This document shows, one piece after another, positions 9,301-17,201 of a stretch of DNA of 64,000 bases. The DNA is from a bacterium (GTDB lineage: Bacteria > Pseudomonadota > Alphaproteobacteria > Caulobacterales > Caulobacteraceae). The stretch lies in assembly GCA_030824495.1 (NCBI GenBank), contig JAVBXP010000043.1:1-64000 (forward strand). The letters run 5' to 3'. The position numbers were made by a program, and so were the translations under genes. The notes beneath the pieces were generated by a model that was given only the letters and a program-made list of their open reading frames with translations, had not been told where the DNA came from and did not search any database. The number at the start of each line of letters is the position of its first letter. Position 1 is the stretch's first letter.

Positions 9301-9529
9301 ATGGCGTCAGGCAGCCGGCGACGGGGCAGGCGTCACGACCGCCAGCTTCGTCGCCGGAGGCCCTGCCTTCAGCCTCGAAGCCCCCGACCTGTCGGGCGGC
9401 GGACCGGTGGTGCGCCTGGGCCTTCGCGGCCAGGGCAAATACTTCGACTTCGCGGTCGAAGGTGGTGGTGAGTTCCGCGACGACTACGAGGCCTATGACG
9501 GCCGCGTCATCGTCCGGTTCCTGTTCTGA
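6398..9529 (+). CDS. Autotransporter (type V secretion) outer-membrane protein
   Basis: A 1043-residue protein. It has a signal peptide (MRLRHVLLAAASPLCLW, cleavage after AQA), a passenger of about 740 residues, and a C-terminal autotransporter beta-barrel from about residue 765 ending in VIVRFLF, the terminal aromatic required for barrel assembly. The passenger is Ala/Gly/Thr/Val-rich with recurring G-x-I-T and GNV motifs, consistent with a beta-helix. It carries two Asp-rich, calcium-loop-like motifs: DADGDGDLDG near residue 115 and DPKDTDEDKDGIADA near residue 283. No protease or lipase catalytic motif was seen. ATG at 6398 is preferred over GTG at 6392 because GGAG lies five bases before it. 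The exported role is probably adhesion or surface structure (inference). Confidence 0.88.
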   Translation: MRLRHVLLAAASPLCLWAGAAQAETVISTTTATPVATATAANGARDDIKVSSTGVLAPTAAGAAITLNSNNNVTHEGTIKIQDVSDATGILVLGGMTGEVKTSGTITIDESAELKDADGDGDLDGPFATGARRFGVRVTGPGAFHGNVVQSAGAITIEGNDSAGISVETAIDGTVQTAGAITVTGDRSYGLHTASTVGGNVSVLSSVSAQGAGSVAVATDDDIGGKLVLGNSVVATGFRYTTRPADAATAKLDADDLLIGGPAVRVRGDVKGGILVDAPPADLDPKDTDEDKDGIADASETTGAITSFGSAPGMLVGSDSRDIAVGVGGTGVDAYGLNIKGSVQGQGVYDGVAAKGIQLGGLGGRVTIDGGVRVTGTVAATAAKAGAVGLQLGAGATAPTIYVDGGSIKATAASADAVDVRAIQIDSGASVNRLANSGTIAAAVSGAKGSATAVLDASGSLRTIENINAITATVTPTDASAVTGRAIALDLRANTAGVTVRQSANASTTITPTITGDVLFGSGAARLDLLAGTLNGAVAFGSGADTLVIDGGATMTGALTDAGGGLTVNIAKGRLTATNADAINLTSLSLGATGELVLTADAAAGKATLLNVAGAANLATGSKVGLRFASKLDAPTTFTLIKAGTLTAGAIDQSLLGSTPWLYKAELRVDTAQNSLLADVRRRTATEAGLNSAEAAAYDAVFANFDRDSTVSNALLSKTDSAGFATLYDQFLPDFSGSLFHTLAAASDATGRAIDEDKGVMTDEGVRIWTQEIAFLVKRDIDRSASYDANGFGLAGGVEAPSTDFGTLGLMTSFVNVNVDDSFAAAAESLGGQVFSAGVYWRDSVGGLTANLGLTGGYASMKSTRIVSDPTAGLNRAARSDWNGGTFSAHGGLSYLLGLGKFFAKPQVSADYFMLKEDGRTEDGGGDAVNLRIDKRSSDQLSAFAGVTFGARFGEESAFVWIPELTAGWRQAAGDGAGVTTASFVAGGPAFSLEAPDLSGGGPVVRLGLRGQGKYFDFAVEGGGEFRDDYEAYDGRVIVRFLF

Positions 9530-9543
9530 CGGAGTAGCTTTCG

Positions 9544-9822
9544 ATGACGATGTTGGCTGGAGGTCTGCTTGCGATCGCCGCGGTCTTGGTGAGCCTCGCA
9601 CGCCGGACCTACGGTCGGCCGCCCCTCTGGCGCTCGCGCGCGGCCTTGGCCGGCTCGATCGCCTGCCTGGGGCTGGCGGCCGCCCTCGTCGCTTTTGACC
9701 CGAGGGCGTTAGTGGAAACGCCGGTCCTGTTCGTGGCCGCGTTCTGCCTCTTCGAAGGGAGCCTGGCGCTCCTCAGCCTGATGGCCGCGGCAGGACGTCC
9801 GCAGCCCAAATGGCTCTCGTGA
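9544..9822 (+). CDS. Small hypothetical inner-membrane protein
   Basis: A 92-residue protein with three hydrophobic segments (residues ~4-18, ~34-50 and ~60-82) separated by short charged loops (ARRTYGRPPLWRSR). It starts with ATG 14 bp after the autotransporter stop, preceded by GGAG, so it is probably co-transcribed with it. I do not recognise the family. Confidence 0.6.
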   Translation: MTMLAGGLLAIAAVLVSLARRTYGRPPLWRSRAALAGSIACLGLAAALVAFDPRALVETPVLFVAAFCLFEGSLALLSLMAAAGRPQPKWLS

Positions 9823-9860
9823 CGGTTCAGGCGACTTAAGTCCCCCGCTGCCTGGGCGGT

Positions 9861-10520
9861 CTAGTCGAAGAGGTCCCCGAGGGGCGGGGCCGGCGCGGGC
9901 GCCGGCTCCGCCTTTCGACTCAGCAGGAACAAGGCGGTTTCGGCGCGCCAGTTCTCGATCGGCCGCGACGGGTCGACCATTCGGGCCGGCTTGCCGGGGA
10001 TCAGCGCCGAACAGGTCTCGATCCGTAGGTCCAGCAGGTCGCAGAGATCGGTGAAGTCGCGCAGCGTGCAGAGATGGATGTTCGGGGTCGACCACCACGG
10101 CTCGGGCAGGGATTTGGTCTCGGGCATGCGGCCGGTGGTCAGCAGCGCCCAGCGCACTCGCCAGTGGCCGAAGTTCGGAAGTGACACCACGGCGCGGTCG
10201 GCGATCCGCAACAGTTCCGACAACACATGCTTGGGGTCGCGGACCTGCTGCAGGGTCTTGGACAGCACCGCATAGTCGAAGGCCTTGGTCGGGAAGTGGT
10301 CGAGGTCGCGGTCGGCGTCCCCCTGCACGACCGCCAGGCCACGCGCCAGGCAGGCGGCGACGCCTTCGCCCGACAACTCAAGCCCCTGGCCGTCGATCTG
10401 CTTCTCGCGGGTCAGCAGCTCCAGCAGTTCGCCCTCGCCGCAGCCGACGTCGAGCACGCGCGCGCCTGGGCGCACCAGGCGCAGGATTTCCTTGAAGTCG
10501 TCGCGCATCACAGGGCTCAC
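9861..10520 (-). CDS. metW: Methionine biosynthesis protein MetW
   Basis: A 219-residue methyltransferase-fold protein. Motif I is [16 protein letters not shown], and [21 protein letters not shown] with [41 protein letters not shown] is the MetW signature. MetW partners MetX in proteobacterial homoserine acylation and methionine synthesis. Its GTG start at 10520 overlaps the metX stop as GTGA, so translation is coupled. An ATG at 10508 is an alternative start. The last ~20 residues are an Ala/Pro-rich tail. Confidence 0.95.
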   Translation of the reverse strand: MSPVMRDDFKEILRLVRPGARVLDVGCGEGELLELLTREKQIDGQGLELSGEGVAACLARGLAVVQGDADRDLDHFPTKAFDYAVLSKTLQQVRDPKHVLSELLRIADRAVVSLPNFGHWRVRWALLTTGRMPETKSLPEPWWSTPNIHLCTLRDFTDLCDLLDLRIETCSALIPGKPARMVDPSRPIENWRAETALFLLSRKAEPAPAPAPPLGDLFD

Positions 10521-11668
10521 GCCAGTCCCCGCTTTTCGGCCGCCGAGGCCAGGAAGCCGCGCAGCGCCGAGTCGAGCGCCGGTTCGTCGAGGAAGAAGGC
10601 GTCGTGCCCCTTGTCGGTCTCGATCTCAGCGAAGCTGGCGCGGCAGCCGGCGGCGTTGAGGGCTCTCACCACGTCGCGGCTCTCGGCGGTGGAATAGAGC
10701 CAGTCGGAGGAGAAGGAGAGGACGCAGAAGCGCACGTCTCGGGCGCCGCGGAAGGCTTCGGCCAGCACGCCGCCATGGCTGGCCGCGAGATCGAAATAGT
10801 CCAGCGCCCGGGTGATGTAGAGATAGGAGTTGGCGTCGAAGCGATCGACGAAGCTGGCGCCCTGGTGGCGCAGATAGCTCTCCACCTGGAAGTCGGCGTC
10901 GAAGCCCCAGGAAAGGCCGTCGCGCTGCAGCTCGCGGCCGAACTTCCGCTGCAGGGCGGTCTCCGACAGATAGGTGATGTGGGCGGCCATCCGGGCGACG
11001 GCGAGGCCCTTTTCGGGGCGCACGCCCTGGCCTTCATAGGCGCCCGATCGCCAGTCCGGATCGGCCATGATCGCCTGGCGGCCGACCTCGTGGAAGGCGA
11101 TGTTCTGGGCTGAATGGCGCGCCGCCGCAGCGATGCAGATCGCCGAGAACAGTTTGTCCGGATAGGAGGTGGCCCATTGCAGGACCTGCATGCCGCCCAT
11201 GGAGCCGCCGACAACGGCGAACAGGGTCTTGATCCCCAGCGCCTCGATCAGCATCGCCTGGGCCCGCACCATGTCGGCGATGGTGATCATCGGGAAGGTG
11301 AGGGCGTAGGGCTGGCCGGTCGCCGGGTTGATCGAGGCCGGCCCGGTGGACCCCATGCAACCGCCCACGACATTGGCGCAGATGATGAAGTGGCGTTCCG
11401 GATCGAGCGGCAGTCCTGGCCCCACCACGCGGTTCCACCAGCCCGGCTTGCCGGTCACCGGATGGGTCGAGGCCACGTGCTGGTCGCCGGTCAGGGCATG
11501 GCAGACCAGGACCGCATTGGACTTGTCGGCGTTCAATGCGCCGTAGGTCTTGTAGGCGATTTCGAGCGGGCTGAGCAGCGCGCCGGAGTCCAGACGCAGC
11601 GGCTGGTCCGCCGGAAAGCGGTGCGTTCCGCCGCCGGATTCGCCTGTCGGGATCGCAATGGCGGTCAT
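10517..11668 (-). CDS. metX: Homoserine O-acyltransferase
   Basis: A 383-residue alpha/beta-hydrolase-fold enzyme that transfers an acetyl (or succinyl) group to homoserine, the entry to methionine synthesis. The nucleophile elbow is [12 protein letters not shown]. The oxyanion segment [12 protein letters not shown] is present. The acid/base residues lie in FSSDWLY and [10 protein letters not shown]. Length is typical. It forms a translationally coupled operon with metW. A 6-bp hairpin ends five bases before the start codon where a Shine-Dalgarno would be expected, and no good SD is visible. Acetyl versus succinyl specificity cannot be told by eye. Confidence 0.95.
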   Translation of the reverse strand: MTAIAIPTGESGGGTHRFPADQPLRLDSGALLSPLEIAYKTYGALNADKSNAVLVCHALTGDQHVASTHPVTGKPGWWNRVVGPGLPLDPERHFIICANVVGGCMGSTGPASINPATGQPYALTFPMITIADMVRAQAMLIEALGIKTLFAVVGGSMGGMQVLQWATSYPDKLFSAICIAAAARHSAQNIAFHEVGRQAIMADPDWRSGAYEGQGVRPEKGLAVARMAAHITYLSETALQRKFGRELQRDGLSWGFDADFQVESYLRHQGASFVDRFDANSYLYITRALDYFDLAASHGGVLAEAFRGARDVRFCVLSFSSDWLYSTAESRDVVRALNAAGCRASFAEIETDKGHDAFFLDEPALDSALRGFLASAAEKRGLA

Positions 11669-11673
11669 CTGTC

Positions 11674-11689
11674 GCTTGGACCGCCAAGC
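11674..11689 (-). promoter_or_regulatory. Hairpin at the metX translation start
   Basis: GCTTGG-4 nt-CCAAGC is a perfect 6-bp stem in the metX leader, five bases upstream of the ATG at 11668. It covers the space where the ribosome-binding site should be. Further upstream (11703-11698) the same strand has TTGACA, a possible -35 box, with no clear -10. A translational control element is possible but unproven. Confidence 0.35.
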
Positions 11690-11788
11690 TCATTCGCTGT
11701 CAACCGCTTCGCGTAAGGCTCCTGGCCAGCTATGAGACCTGTGGCGGCGCTTGGGGCGCGTATGAAGCGGGGGCGCGGCGAAGCGTTC

Positions 11789-12280
11789 ATGGATCGGCTT
11801 ATTCTCTTGCGGCACGGTAAGGCCGAACGCGACTCCGAAAGCGGCGACGACTTCGACCGTAAACTGACCGAGCGCGGCGTCCGCGAATCGGCGGCGACCG
11901 CCGCGACCCTGGCCGACATGGGCATGGTTCCTGATCTGGTCCTGGTTTCGTCGTCGGCCCGCACGCGCGGCACCTGGGCCGCGGCGCAGGGCGCGTTTCC
12001 GCAGGCCGACTTCCGCTTCGAGCCCAGCCTCTATCACGCCGAGGAGCGCGTCGTGCGCCAACTGGCGGAGGCCGCGGGCCAAAGTTCGGCGACGGTGATG
12101 ATCGTCGGCCACAATCCGGGCCTGCAGGAGCTGACCATCCGGCTGTTGGCAGAGGGCGGCGCGCCCTCGACCCTGATCGCGCGGGCCCACGCCAACTTCC
12201 CGACCGCGACGGCGTCGGTGTTCCTGTTCGACGCCGCGGGCCGCCCGTCCTACGACGGTCTCTTCTTCGCCAAGGGCTGA
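11789..12280 (+). CDS. SixA-type phosphohistidine phosphatase
   Basis: A 163-residue histidine-phosphatase (phosphoglycerate-mutase superfamily) protein. The catalytic RHG motif appears at once as LILLRHGKAE, the second Arg is in SSSARTRGTW, and the second catalytic His is in MIVGHNPGLQEL. SixA enzymes dephosphorylate phosphohistidine on signalling or PTS proteins; the substrate here is unknown. I start at ATG 11789 (MDRLILL), the family's usual position. In-frame ATGs at 11732 and 11762 would add an Arg/Gly-rich leader. The start of the next gene follows directly, pointing to an operon with the DUF952 gene and pyrD. Confidence 0.85.
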   Translation: MDRLILLRHGKAERDSESGDDFDRKLTERGVRESAATAATLADMGMVPDLVLVSSSARTRGTWAAAQGAFPQADFRFEPSLYHAEERVVRQLAEAAGQSSATVMIVGHNPGLQELTIRLLAEGGAPSTLIARAHANFPTATASVFLFDAAGRPSYDGLFFAKG

Positions 12281-12282
12281 CC

Positions 12283-12624
12283 GTGAGCCGCATCTACAAG
12301 ATCCTGCCGCGCACCGAGTGGGCCGCCGCCCAATCCGCCGGCGTCTTCACCGGCTCGGCCGTCGATCTGGCCGATGGCTACATCCACTTTTCAACCGGCC
12401 CCCAGGCCGCCGAGACCGCGCGTCGTCACTTCGCCGGCCAGACCGATCTGGTGGTGCTGGAGATCGAGGCCGGCGACCTTGGCGAGGCCCTGGTCTGGGA
12501 GCCCTCACGCGGCGGCGACCTATTCCCGCATCTCTACGGACATCTGCCTGTCGCCGCCGTGCTGGCGGTGACGCAGGCGCCGCTGGGCGACGACGGCGTT
12601 CCAAACCTTGGGGAACTGGCATGA
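12283..12624 (+). CDS. DUF952 family protein
   Basis: A 113-residue protein matching DUF952: it opens RIYKILPRTEW, then has DGYIHFSTGPQAAETARRHF and VVLEIEAGDLG, and ends with FPHLYGHLPVAAVL. The function of the family is not established. It is often found upstream of pyrD in Alphaproteobacteria, as here. It starts with GTG two bases after the preceding stop, and its own stop overlaps the pyrD ATG (ATGA), so it is translationally coupled on both sides. Confidence 0.88.
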   Translation: MSRIYKILPRTEWAAAQSAGVFTGSAVDLADGYIHFSTGPQAAETARRHFAGQTDLVVLEIEAGDLGEALVWEPSRGGDLFPHLYGHLPVAAVLAVTQAPLGDDGVPNLGELA

Positions 12625-13661
12625 GCCTTCACGACATCGCCGCGCGAGCCCTGCACGTCCTGGATCCAGAGGACGCCCACCGCTTCACCATTCGCGCGCT
12701 GCAGGCCGGCCTTGGCCCGGGCTCAGGCGCTGATGATCCGATCCTGGCGACGGAAGTCGCTGGCCTGCGGCTGCCGAACTGCGTTGGTCTGGCGCCGGGC
12801 TTCGACAAGAACGCCGAGGTGTTCGGCCCGATGCGGCGCGCCGGCTTCGGTTTCGTGGAGTGCGGCACCGTCACGCCGCTGGCCCAGGCGGGCAACCCGC
12901 GCCCGCGCCTGTTCCGGCTGAGCGAGGACCAGGCGGTGATCAATCGCATGGGCTTCAACAATGAGGGGCTCGAGGCCTTCGCCGGCCGTCTGGCCCGCCG
13001 GGGACCGGGGATCGTCGGCGCCAACATCGGCGCCAACAAGGAAGCCGATGACCGGATCGGCGACTATGTCACCGGCCTGACCCGGCTGTGGGGCCTGGCC
13101 TCCTACTTCACGATCAACATTTCTTCGCCCAACACGCCGGGCCTGCGCGCGCTGCAGACCAAGGCGGCGCTGGAGGAACTACTGGGCCGGCTGGCGCAGG
13201 CGCGCGACAGCCTGCCGGCGGAAGGCCGCGTCCCGATGTTCCTGAAGGTCGCGCCCGACCTCGAGGACGGCGAGGTCGAGGCGATCGTCGAGACGGTGGT
13301 CGCCAACGGGCTGCACGGGATCATCGTTTCCAACACCACCATCACCCGGCCGAGCCTGGCGTCGAAGCACGCGGGCGAAGCCGGTGGCTTGTCCGGCGCG
13401 CCCCTGACCCAGCTTTCGACCCAGATGCTGGGCCTGTTCCACCATGCCGCCGCAGGCCGCGTGGCGCTGATCGGGGCCGGCGGGATCGGCTCGGGCGAGG
13501 ACGCCTACGCCAAGCTGCGGGCAGGCGCGTCGGCCGTGCAGCTCTACTCCGCCATGGTTTTCGGTGGGCCGGGTCTGGTCACTCGGATCAAGCGCGATCT
13601 GGCGGCCTGTCTGCGGCGCGACGGCTTTGCTTCTGTGGCTGCGGCGGTAGGCGCCAATTGA
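12621..13661 (+). CDS. pyrD: Dihydroorotate dehydrogenase (quinone), class 2
   Basis: This 346-residue FMN flavoprotein oxidises dihydroorotate to orotate with quinone as acceptor, the fourth step of pyrimidine synthesis, at the inner membrane. Class 2 features are the N-terminal helix segment (MSLHDIAARALHVLDPEDAHR), GLAPGFDKNAE, QAVINRMGFNNEG, the catalytic-base region INISSPNTPGLR, KVAPDL, and the FMN phosphate site GAGGIGSGEDAYAKLRAGASAVQLYSA. ATG at 12621 overlaps the DUF952 stop. A longer in-frame reading upstream is a shadow of DUF952. Confidence 0.96.
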   Translation: MSLHDIAARALHVLDPEDAHRFTIRALQAGLGPGSGADDPILATEVAGLRLPNCVGLAPGFDKNAEVFGPMRRAGFGFVECGTVTPLAQAGNPRPRLFRLSEDQAVINRMGFNNEGLEAFAGRLARRGPGIVGANIGANKEADDRIGDYVTGLTRLWGLASYFTINISSPNTPGLRALQTKAALEELLGRLAQARDSLPAEGRVPMFLKVAPDLEDGEVEAIVETVVANGLHGIIVSNTTITRPSLASKHAGEAGGLSGAPLTQLSTQMLGLFHHAAAGRVALIGAGGIGSGEDAYAKLRAGASAVQLYSAMVFGGPGLVTRIKRDLAACLRRDGFASVAAAVGAN

Positions 13662-13742
13662 AGCTCAGGGGCCGATTCCAGTCGCGTCCGGAGCTACGCT
13701 GCGTTGCCGAAACGTTCAGCGTGCAGTAACGGGGGAGTCGTC

Positions 13743-15242
13743 ATGGCGGACGCCCCCTCTCCCCCGGCGCCCATAAGGTCGCTCAGGCGCCGCTTCTTCT
13801 GGCCGGGCGGCCTGTCCGCGCGTCTGCTGCTTCTCACGGTCCTGTTCGTGGCCGGAGCCGGCGCCTTGGCGCTTCCACCGGCGCTTGCATCCTTCGAAGA
13901 GCAATGGCTGTTGGACCGCGTGCGGGCCGCCGAACTCGCCTCGATGGCCACCGAAGCCGCCCCCGACCAGGTGCTGAGCGAGGCCCTGGCCTCCCAGCTT
14001 CGCCAGGGCGCAGGCGTCCAGACCGTCGCGATACTCGACAATGACGGCAACCGCTTCCTGAAGGTGCCGGGTCCGAAGCTCGCGCGGCCGCCTTATCTGG
14101 TCGATCTGCGTGACCAGGCGCCGGCCTCCTGGCTGTCGGCGCCCTTCCAGACCCTGTTCGGCGGGGGCGGTGAGGGGCGGATGGTCCGGGTGATCGCCGA
14201 GCCGCGCTTCTACAAGGCCCAGTTCATCGAGGTCGTGGCGCCTGACGCCGAGCTGAAGGCCGAGCTGAAGGTCTATCTCTGGCGCCTGCTGGCGGTGATG
14301 GCTTTCGTCTCGGCCCTGGCCGGCGGCCTGGTCTATCTGTCGCTGAACTACTTCCTGGTCCGGCCGATGCAGCGGATCACGCGTTCGATGGAACGCTTCG
14401 CCGCTGATCCCGAGGACGCCGAGGCCCGGATCGCGCCGTCTGGCCGTCGCGACGAGATCGGCCGGGCCGAGGTCCAGCTCGACCGGATGCAGGACGAATT
14501 GCGCTCGGCGCTGTCGTCGCGGGCCCGGCTGGCGGCGCTGGGCGAGGCGGTCGCCAAGATCAATCACGACCTGCGCAACATGCTGACCAGCGCTCAGATC
14601 GCCTCCGAGCGGCTGGCCGCTCTGAACGACCCGCAGGTCACCCAGGCCATGCCGCGACTGGAGCGCGCCCTGGACCGCGCGGTGAAGCTCGCCACCGGCG
14701 TCCTGACCTACGGCAAGACCGAGGAGGCCGCGCCCGACGCCCGGCCTCTGGCGCTCGGCCCTGTGCTCGACGCCGCGGCCGAGGAGGCGCGGTTGTCGCC
14801 CGACGGCGTGCGGCTGATCTCGCTGGTCGAGACTGGCGAGCAAGTCAACGCCGACCCCGACCAACTGCATCGCATCCTGGTCAATCTGCTGCGCAACGCC
14901 CGCGAGGCGGTCGAGCAGCAGGCAGGCCGCGAGACGCCCGGCGCGATCCAGATTTCGTTGTTCGAGGATGACGGCGTCAGCGTCATTCGCCTCGCCGACA
15001 ACGGCCCTGGGGTTTCGGAGCGCGCTCGCGAGCGCCTGTTCCAGCCGTTCGCCGGCTCGACCCGGGCCGGCGGCGCCGGGCTTGGCCTGGCCATCGCGCG
15101 TGAGCTGGCTCAGGGCCATGGCGGCGACCTGTCGCTGGCCCAGACCGGCCCCGAAGGCTCGGTCTTCGAGCTGCGCCTGCCCGGCGCGCCCGCCAAGCTG
15201 GCGTCCGTACGTCGCCGTAAAGCCAAGACCCCTGAGGTCTGA
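13743..15242 (+). CDS. HAMP-domain sensor histidine kinase
   Basis: A 499-residue two-component sensor. TM1 lies at about residues 22-42, a periplasmic segment at ~45-175, TM2 at ~178-200, then a HAMP linker (RPMQRITRSMERF). The H-box region is VAKINHDLRNMLTSAQ with the phospho-accepting His. The ATPase domain carries the N-box (HRILVNLLRNAREAVE), G1 (RLADNGPGVSERA) and G2 (TRAGGAGLGLAIAREL). No response regulator adjoins it, so it is an orphan in this window. ATG at 13743 follows GGGGGAG. The signal sensed is unknown. Confidence 0.9.
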   Translation: MADAPSPPAPIRSLRRRFFWPGGLSARLLLLTVLFVAGAGALALPPALASFEEQWLLDRVRAAELASMATEAAPDQVLSEALASQLRQGAGVQTVAILDNDGNRFLKVPGPKLARPPYLVDLRDQAPASWLSAPFQTLFGGGGEGRMVRVIAEPRFYKAQFIEVVAPDAELKAELKVYLWRLLAVMAFVSALAGGLVYLSLNYFLVRPMQRITRSMERFAADPEDAEARIAPSGRRDEIGRAEVQLDRMQDELRSALSSRARLAALGEAVAKINHDLRNMLTSAQIASERLAALNDPQVTQAMPRLERALDRAVKLATGVLTYGKTEEAAPDARPLALGPVLDAAAEEARLSPDGVRLISLVETGEQVNADPDQLHRILVNLLRNAREAVEQQAGRETPGAIQISLFEDDGVSVIRLADNGPGVSERARERLFQPFAGSTRAGGAGLGLAIARELAQGHGGDLSLAQTGPEGSVFELRLPGAPAKLASVRRRKAKTPEV

Positions 15243-15254
15243 CCACTACCTGTC

Positions 15255-15367
15255 GTCATCCTCTGGCCGTCTGAAAGACGATCCAGGGGACCCAAACGGC
15301 CTCACAACGATCTGCGAACTCAGCTTGGGTCCCCCGGATCAGCCTGTGGCTGACCGGAGGATGACGA
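15255..15367. repeat. REP-like palindromic element with nested hairpins
   Basis: Two 42-base arms (15255-15296 and 15326-15367) are imperfect inverted copies of each other, bounded by GTCATCCTC and GAGGATGAC at the outside and GGGACCCAA/TTGGGTCCC at the inside. Each arm has its own perfect central hairpin, but with different sequence: CGTCT-GAA-AGACG at 15269-15281 and TCAGCC-TGT-GGCTGA at 15340-15354. Conserved pairing with changed bases points to selection for structure. It sits between two convergent genes and may act as a bidirectional terminator. Confidence 0.7.
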
Positions 15368-15389
15368 GCGTGAGGGAAAGCGGTGGGGG

Positions 15390-17150
15390 CTAGAACCCCT
15401 TCACCACGCCTTCGCGGCGTTCGTCGGCGCCGCCTTGCAGGCCTTGCGGCGTCACCATCACGCCGTGCAGGCCCGAGCCTTCGCCGCCGCTGCCGCGGAA
15501 CACCACGCCCTTGGCCGCCAGCGCCTCAACCACGCCTGGCGCGTAGCGCGCCGGCTCGGACGCGAAATTGTCGCCGCGGGCGATCAGGTTGGGCAGGTTG
15601 AAGGCCTCCTGCATCGGCATCTTCCAATCCAGCACCGCGACCAGGGCCTTGAGATTGTAGGCCAGGATCGAGTTGCCGCCCGGCGAGCCGAGCGCCGCGA
15701 CCAGCTTGCCTTGGCGGTCCAGGACGATGGTCGGGGCCATGGAGGAACGCGGACGCTTGCCCGGCGCCACGGCGTTGGCCGCCTGGGTGCCGTCCTTGTT
15801 CTGGGGCGCCCAGGAGAAGTCGGTGAGCTGGTTGTTCAGGAAGAAGCCGCCGACCATCCGGCCGGTGCCGAAGATGCTCTCGACCGTCGTGGTCATGGAC
15901 ACCGCGTTGCCGGCGGCGTCGACGATCACGAAGTGCGAGGTGCCGCCCGGCTCCAGGGTGGCGTCAGGCGCGAGCTTGCCGGCGCCGCGCGGCTTGCCGG
16001 GCGCAGGCGCCGGGCCGGCGACCTCGCCGATCAGCTTGGCGCGTTCGGCGGTGTAGGCCGGGTCGAGCAGGCCTTCGATCGGGACGGGCGTGAAGGCCGG
16101 GTCGCCGAAGTAACGGTCGCGGTCGGCGTACATCAGCCGGCTGGCCTGGGTGAACAGGAACCAGGCCTGGGGATCGTTCGGCCCGCGATCGGCGATGTCG
16201 GTGTGCGAGAGGATGCCGAGCGCTTCCAGCAGCGCCGCGCCGCTGGACGGCGCGTCCGGCACGCAGACGACATAGACGCGGTAGGGGCCGCAGATGGCGT
16301 CGCCGACCTTGGGCCGATAGCTCTTCAGGTCGGCCAGGGTGACCGTGCCGGGGCGCGGATCTTCCGACACCTTGGCGACGATGGCCTGCGCCAGCGGTCC
16401 CTCAAGGATGGCCTTGGGCCCTTGGGCGGCGATCTTGCGGACCGTGTCGGCATAGGCCGGGTTCTTCAGCAGGTCGCCGGCCTGATAGCGCTCGCCGCCC
16501 GCCTTGGTGAAATAGGCCTTGGCGTCGGGGGTGGCGGTCTGCGGGAACGGTCCGGCGATCATGCCAGCCAGGCGCGGGCTGACGACGAAGCCCTGGTCGG
16601 CCAGGCGCTCGGCGTCGGCGAACAGGTCCTTCCAGGCCAGCTTGCCGTGCTGGGCCTGGGCCATGGACAGCATGGCCACGGCGGCAGGCACGCCGGTGGC
16701 CTTACCGCTGGTCACGGCTTCCGGATAGGAGAGCGGCTTGCCGGACGCATCCAGGAACATGTCGGGGGTCGCGCCGGCCGGGGCGGTCTCGCGGCCGTTA
16801 TAGGCGATCACCTTCTTGGTCTTGGCGTCGTAATAGGTGAGGAACGCCCCGCCGCCGAGGCCGGAGCTCTGCGGCTCGACCAGGCCCAGCACCGCCTGCA
16901 CAGCCACCGCTGCGTCGATCGCCGAGCCGCCCTGGCGCAGCACGTTCACGCCGGCTTCGACCGCCAGCGGATTGGCGGCGGAGACCAAGACCTTGGGCCC
17001 GGAGGCCGGGGCAGTGACGGAGGCGACGGGGGCTTGCGCAGGAGCCGTGGCGCAGGCGGTGAGGCCGAGCGCAAGGGACAGGGCGGCGAGACGCTGGAGC
17101 TGAAACACGAAGTACCACGCGAGGGGAGGTGGGGAGGAGAGCGGCACCAT
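15390..17150 (-). CDS. ggt: Gamma-glutamyltransferase (probable lipoprotein)
   Basis: This 586-residue Ntn-hydrolase is made as a proenzyme that cleaves itself before the catalytic Thr, seen in PGGTSHFVIVDAAGNAVSMT. The large-subunit motifs GGSAIDAAVAVQAVLGLVEPQSSGLGGG and AYNGRETAP bind gamma-glutamyl substrates, and the small subunit has KRPRSSMAPTIV and GSPGGNSI. It hydrolyses or transfers the gamma-glutamyl group of glutathione in the periplasm. The N-terminus (LAALSLALGLTAC) is a lipoprotein signal with lipobox LTAC. The start is ATG 17150 or a GTG at 17108; the latter would give a more typical lipoprotein leader. The open frame runs further upstream but only as a shadow of the divergent gene. 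Confidence 0.92.
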   Translation of the reverse strand: MVPLSSPPPLAWYFVFQLQRLAALSLALGLTACATAPAQAPVASVTAPASGPKVLVSAANPLAVEAGVNVLRQGGSAIDAAVAVQAVLGLVEPQSSGLGGGAFLTYYDAKTKKVIAYNGRETAPAGATPDMFLDASGKPLSYPEAVTSGKATGVPAAVAMLSMAQAQHGKLAWKDLFADAERLADQGFVVSPRLAGMIAGPFPQTATPDAKAYFTKAGGERYQAGDLLKNPAYADTVRKIAAQGPKAILEGPLAQAIVAKVSEDPRPGTVTLADLKSYRPKVGDAICGPYRVYVVCVPDAPSSGAALLEALGILSHTDIADRGPNDPQAWFLFTQASRLMYADRDRYFGDPAFTPVPIEGLLDPAYTAERAKLIGEVAGPAPAPGKPRGAGKLAPDATLEPGGTSHFVIVDAAGNAVSMTTTVESIFGTGRMVGGFFLNNQLTDFSWAPQNKDGTQAANAVAPGKRPRSSMAPTIVLDRQGKLVAALGSPGGNSILAYNLKALVAVLDWKMPMQEAFNLPNLIARGDNFASEPARYAPGVVEALAAKGVVFRGSGGEGSGLHGVMVTPQGLQGGADERREGVVKGF

Positions 17151-17201
17151 AGCCAAGCGTGCGTGGACAACAAATGCGAAGCCGTGCTTTCCGTATCGAT
17201 T

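Noticed and set aside
11669..11788. SAM-II riboswitch before metX
   Set aside because: The leader is short and lacks the conserved SAM-II loop sequences; only a simple hairpin is visible.
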